Assembly: GCA_902778205.1 (NCBI GenBank)
Contig: CACYWX010000108.1
Coordinates: 1-8,898, forward strand
Length of the DNA stretch: 8,898 bases
Direction: 5' to 3'
Origin: an uncultured Ruminococcus sp.
GTDB taxonomy: Bacteria > Bacillota > Clostridia > Oscillospirales > CAG-272
In this document: positions 6,114 to 8,898 of the stretch, one piece after another
How positions within the stretch are numbered: position 1 is the stretch's first letter
Layout: every line of letters begins with the position of its first letter
The notes under the pieces: generated by a model
Told to the model about the DNA's origin: nothing
The model's database searches: none
Seen by the model: only the letters and a program-made list of their open reading frames with translations
Made by a program: the position numbers and the translations under genes

Positions 6114-8648
6114 TCATCCCTTCACAAACATCCTCCTCGCCGAACCGACGAGCGCGGAGACCGCCACACCCGCAGCGGCGATCCAGAGGGCGAGCATCGC
6201 CCAGCCGGAGCCGAAGAGGGAGAGCCGTGCGGAATCGAGGAACAGGGGCGTTCCGGCGAGGAGCGACAGAAAGCTCACCCGCTCCGCCGCCCGCCAGCCG
6301 AACGCCGCAAACAGCGCCGGAAGCAGCGTCAGGGCCACCGCCGAGCCGAGGACGGGCAGATACCGGGACAAAAGCTCCGACAAGGCGCAGACCAGCATCG
6401 CCATCATGAGGGACCCGAGTACCCGGAGAGCCGTGAAGAGCGCGGCGTACCCCGCGAGACTCATGCCGCCCGCGTAGGCCCCGAACAGCTCCATCGATCC
6501 GAGGGGGGCGGAGGGAGACGGCAGGCTGTAATTCTGCGCGAGGAAGACGAAGTCCGTGACGCAGGAGAGGAGGGCGAGGACCACCGCAATCACGCCCGAG
6601 GAGACGAGCTTCGCCCGGAAGGTCTCCTCCCGCCCGCGCTTCGTCGCCCGGAGGATCTGCGCGAACCCGCCCGCTGACGAACGCGAGACAAATTCCCCGG
6701 CGAAGGAGCCGGTCAGGAGCAGCAGCACCGCCGTGTAGAGGAAGAGATCCGCGTCCCCGGAGAAGAGCCGCCGCCAGCCCGTGTCGTAGAGGAACCAGCC
6801 GGAATCTCTTGCGGCAAGATACGCTTCATGCACCTCGATCGTGCGGAAGAGATCGGACCGCGCCTCTGCGGAGGAGTATTCGGAGAGGTATTCCCGGTAT
6901 TCCGGCAGGCTGATTTCCTCTCTGAGGTATTTCTCCTGCATGACGTCCTTCTTCGCCAAAAGATCGTTCAGCCGCGCGCGCTCACCCGCGATCCACGCGG
7001 ATTTCTCCGGGGTCAGCGGACCTTCGAGCACGGTCATATACTCCTTGTACACCGCGTCGGCATAGGAGGGCTTCGCCTCGTAGAGCCGCGCGGAGTAGAA
7101 CCCTTTTGCGAGAAGCAGGATCAGCAGCAGAAGGAGCATCCGGGACGAAACGAGGGTCTTGAAGACCTCCGTCCGGAAGAGGGACAGGCTGTATGTGCGT
7201 TCCCGCCGCGCTTTCCCGAGACGGAGCCGGAGGATCCCGCCCCGTACCTTCGCGGATGCGGTCAGGACGGCGGAGACGAGAGCGTCCAGCCACCCGATCC
7301 GCACGGCCTCCCCGCCCCGGACATGGCCGAGGATCGCGCCGACCGCTCCGCCGAGAATCAGCAGGACGAAGAGCACGAGCATGACCGGCACATACCCCGT
7401 GCACGCGCCGAAGAGATTCGCCGCCCGGTACCGGGTGAAGATCGAATTGACCGACGCCGCCGTCACAAGATTGAGATGCGCCGCCGCGTGGGAAGCGTCG
7501 AGCTTTGACAGCAGCAGGTTCACGCCGAACAGCCCGAGCCCGCCGAGATAGTTCAGCACCGGATGCCGCGTCAGGTTGGAAAGAGCCAGCATCAGCATGG
7601 AGAACACGGAGAACGCGAGCAGCTTCACAAGCACCGTCACCGTGAAATACTGCCCGACGGTGATCCGATAGGGCGAATAGGTGAACTGCGGCAGGGCCTG
7701 GAGCGCGTTTTCCGGGGAGGAATAGCCCACCCGCATCCCGAAGACGGCGAAGGACGTGCCGACGAACAGCAGGGTGAAAAGAACCGTGAGGCAGAGCATG
7801 AGGGCGATCTTGGCCGCCGCCGTCTTGCCCCGTCCGCGCTTCGATACCCGGAGCACCGGCAGAAATCCCGCCTGCTTCTCCTGCGGGAAGATCACCGATC
7901 CCGCGAGGATCAACAGCAGGAATACAAACACGTCGCCGAGCCGGTAGTCGAAATACCCGCTCCATCCGCGGACGTATTCGATCCCGATCCGCACCGTCCC
8001 GCGCATGGCCTCATACCGGCGGATCACCTCGGTCTGGTATTTCCATGAGAAGGAGGACTCCGAAACGCCCATGCGCCGGAACTCGTCGAGGTTCGATTTC
8101 GCGGCGTCCGTCACACGCTCTAGCCGCGCCGGATAGCCCTCGCTCTGGTCGATGGCCCCGTGGACTAGAGAGAAGAGCAGGGCGTCCGGGATCGAATCGT
8201 CGTTGGAATAGCGGTTCGGCAGGGTCTCGGGCTCGAAATCCGGGTCCCCCGTCCGCATCGCCTCGAAGAACAGCTCGTTCTGCTCCGCCCGGAACGCCTC
8301 GATCTCCCGGTACCGTGCTTCGTATTCCTCCGGGTTTTCAAAATACCCGTCGAAGAACCGCGCGACCAGATCCATGGGATAGGCCGCCTCTGCCGTTCTG
8401 CCCGCGGCTTTCCACGCGAGGAAGGAGTTGAGGGCGACGAACAGGGCGAGGAACACCCACACGACCCGCGCACCGAGGATCTTCCGCACCTCCGCGCCAA
8501 AGAGCTTTCCGGCGTGTGTGCGTCCTGCCCGGGATTCTTCCTTTTCCGCTCTTTTCAGTTCTTCTTCGTCGTAAGCCAGCTCGATCCACCGGGCGTCCAG
8601 TCCGTTCATGGCACGGGCGAGATCGGTTCCCGTCAGATTCCGTCTCAT
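6114..8648 (-). CDS. Tandem-fused ABC-2 type transporter permease with anti-sigma-like N-terminus
   Basis: This 844-residue membrane protein looks like two ABC-2 permeases in one chain. Half 1 starts with LFGAEVRKIL (49-58) and has likely membrane helices near 63-82, 238-254, 281-303, 337-358, 364-382 and 419-443. Half 2 starts with the similar LFRTEVFKTL (490-499), with helices near 503-516, 634-650, 681-704, 733-757, 764-783 and 814-836. Both halves carry a large extracytoplasmic loop after their first helix (about 155 and 115 residues, the second Glu/Lys-rich and probably coiled) and the same cytoplasmic motif, LRVSKRGR at 266-273 and LRATKRGR at 666-673. It should pair with the ATPase at the end of the operon. 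Residues 1-46 precede the first half and resemble the short cytoplasmic segment of proteins encoded directly after ECF sigma genes (AMNGLDARWIELAYDEEE, then a basic linker). The ATG at 8648 is set by the ATGA overlap with the sigma gene. Substrate unknown. Confidence 0.87.
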   Translation of the reverse strand: MRRNLTGTDLARAMNGLDARWIELAYDEEELKRAEKEESRAGRTHAGKLFGAEVRKILGARVVWVFLALFVALNSFLAWKAAGRTAEAAYPMDLVARFFDGYFENPEEYEARYREIEAFRAEQNELFFEAMRTGDPDFEPETLPNRYSNDDSIPDALLFSLVHGAIDQSEGYPARLERVTDAAKSNLDEFRRMGVSESSFSWKYQTEVIRRYEAMRGTVRIGIEYVRGWSGYFDYRLGDVFVFLLLILAGSVIFPQEKQAGFLPVLRVSKRGRGKTAAAKIALMLCLTVLFTLLFVGTSFAVFGMRVGYSSPENALQALPQFTYSPYRITVGQYFTVTVLVKLLAFSVFSMLMLALSNLTRHPVLNYLGGLGLFGVNLLLSKLDASHAAAHLNLVTAASVNSIFTRYRAANLFGACTGYVPVMLVLFVLLILGGAVGAILGHVRGGEAVRIGWLDALVSAVLTASAKVRGGILRLRLGKARRERTYSLSLFRTEVFKTLVSSRMLLLLLILLLAKGFYSARLYEAKPSYADAVYKEYMTVLEGPLTPEKSAWIAGERARLNDLLAKKDVMQEKYLREEISLPEYREYLSEYSSAEARSDLFRTIEVHEAYLAARDSGWFLYDTGWRRLFSGDADLFLYTAVLLLLTGSFAGEFVSRSSAGGFAQILRATKRGREETFRAKLVSSGVIAVVLALLSCVTDFVFLAQNYSLPSPSAPLGSMELFGAYAGGMSLAGYAALFTALRVLGSLMMAMLVCALSELLSRYLPVLGSAVALTLLPALFAAFGWRAAERVSFLSLLAGTPLFLDSARLSLFGSGWAMLALWIAAAGVAVSALVGSARRMFVKG
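8511..8648 (-). other. Anti-sigma-like N-terminal segment of the permease
   Basis: This is residues 1-46 of the permease, upstream of the first transporter half. The segment reads as one short amphipathic helix (DLARAMNGLDARWIELAYDE) followed by a charged stretch and the basic linker SRAGRTHAG. The pattern of a short helix, a Gly-Leu-Asp turn, an aromatic/Ile plus acidic residues, then a basic linker before a membrane helix matches my recollection of small membrane proteins encoded just after ECF sigma factors in Clostridia, commonly taken to be anti-sigma factors. Position supports this, because the gene overlaps the sigma gene by four bases. No direct proof of sigma binding can be read from the sequence, and it may be only a cytoplasmic extension. 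Confidence 0.5.
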
Positions 8649-8898
8649 TTTTCGAATCCCTCCTTCCGCAGCTCTTCCGCAAGCTCCCGCCGCATTTGTT
8701 TCAGCATTCTCGATACCTTCGATACGCCGAGTCCCGTGACATGGCTGATGTCCCGTCCGCTCTCCCCGGCGAAGTACCGCCGCACGAAGACCGCCGCCTC
8801 GAGCTTCGATTTTCCCGCGAGATACCGGTTGACCGTGTCCGAGAGGGCGGAGGATTCGACAAGATCTTCTTCGAAAGATGCCGCCAACGCCTCCGCGA
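8645..8898 (-). CDS. ECF-type RNA polymerase sigma factor, C-terminal part (5' end outside window)
   Basis: This is the end of a sigma-70 family (ECF) factor that would direct RNA polymerase to specific promoters, probably including its own operon's. The frame is open to the window edge. A TTG at 8887-8885 could be called as a start, but codons upstream of it (Ala-Glu-Ala) stay in frame and the remaining 80 residues are too short for a sigma factor, so the gene is partial. The visible part is region 4: an acidic linker (SFEEDLVESSAL), the helix around VFVRRYFAGES, and a helix-turn-helix spanning roughly DISHVTGLGVSKVSRMLKQM, ending in a charged tail. Spacing of FVRRY to the recognition helix fits Clostridia ECF factors as I remember them. 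Its TGA overlaps the next gene's ATG (ATGA, 8648-8645), the position usually held by an anti-sigma gene. Region 2 lies outside the window, so the ECF subgroup cannot be judged. Confidence 0.85.
   Translation of the reverse strand, partial: AEALAASFEEDLVESSALSDTVNRYLAGKSKLEAAVFVRRYFAGESGRDISHVTGLGVSKVSRMLKQMRRELAEELRKEGFEK

Noticed and set aside
5053..6477. Long plus-strand open frame of 474 codons
   Set aside because: It runs antisense across lipoprotein 1 and the end of the permease, is Arg/Pro/Ala-rich, shows no domain, and is explained by high GC suppressing stop codons.
8645..8887. A separate 80-residue regulator starting at the TTG at 8887
   Set aside because: The frame continues open upstream to the window edge and the content is only sigma region 4, so it is the tail of a longer sigma gene.
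1..8898. CRISPR arrays, tRNA/rRNA genes, insertion sequences, toxin-antitoxin pairs
   Set aside because: No regularly spaced repeats, no clover-leaf or rRNA segments, no transposase and no flanking terminal inverted repeats were seen; coding density leaves no stretch above 300 bases without a gene.

Overview
The window looks like a piece of a GC-rich Firmicutes chromosome, probably a gut-type Clostridia (Oscillospirales-like) bacterium. This is inferred from the style of the partial ECF sigma factor, the ABC-2 permease, the C-x4-C-x-H lipoproteins and the high GC. No rRNA or other taxonomic marker is present, so the assignment is tentative.

Layout: every convincing gene lies on the minus strand, and together they fill almost the whole window as one compact transcription unit. 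Read in the direction of transcription (right to left) it contains: (1) the C-terminal part of an ECF sigma factor, cut by the window edge (8898 to 8645); (2) an 844-residue ABC-2 type permease that appears to carry two fused permease halves plus a short N-terminal segment resembling an anti-sigma cytoplasmic domain (8648 to 6114); (3) four consecutive paralogous lipoproteins, predicted to be beta-propeller-like, with a shared Cys/His cluster (about 6099 to 1012); (4) an ABC ATPase with all canonical motifs (996 to 97); (5) a hairpin with an imperfect U-tract at the left edge, probably the operon terminator. Gene junctions are ATGA or TGATG stop/start overlaps, except that lipoprotein 1 probably restarts 14 nt after the permease stop and the ATPase follows a 15-nt gap carrying its own strong ribosome binding site. 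No promoter is visible; it should lie upstream of the sigma gene, outside the window.

How the parts may work together: the ATPase and the fused permease can form a complete ABC-2 transporter. The four lipoproteins would sit on the outer face of the membrane next to two large extracytoplasmic loops of the permease. The sigma gene overlaps the permease start, and the permease begins with a segment that looks like those found in proteins encoded right after ECF sigma factors in Clostridia. The working hypothesis is a sigma-controlled envelope system in which the transporter itself is the membrane anchor of the sigma factor and the lipoproteins act as sensors or substrate-handling partners. Membership of these genes in one operon is well supported by the sequence; the regulatory mechanism is inference.
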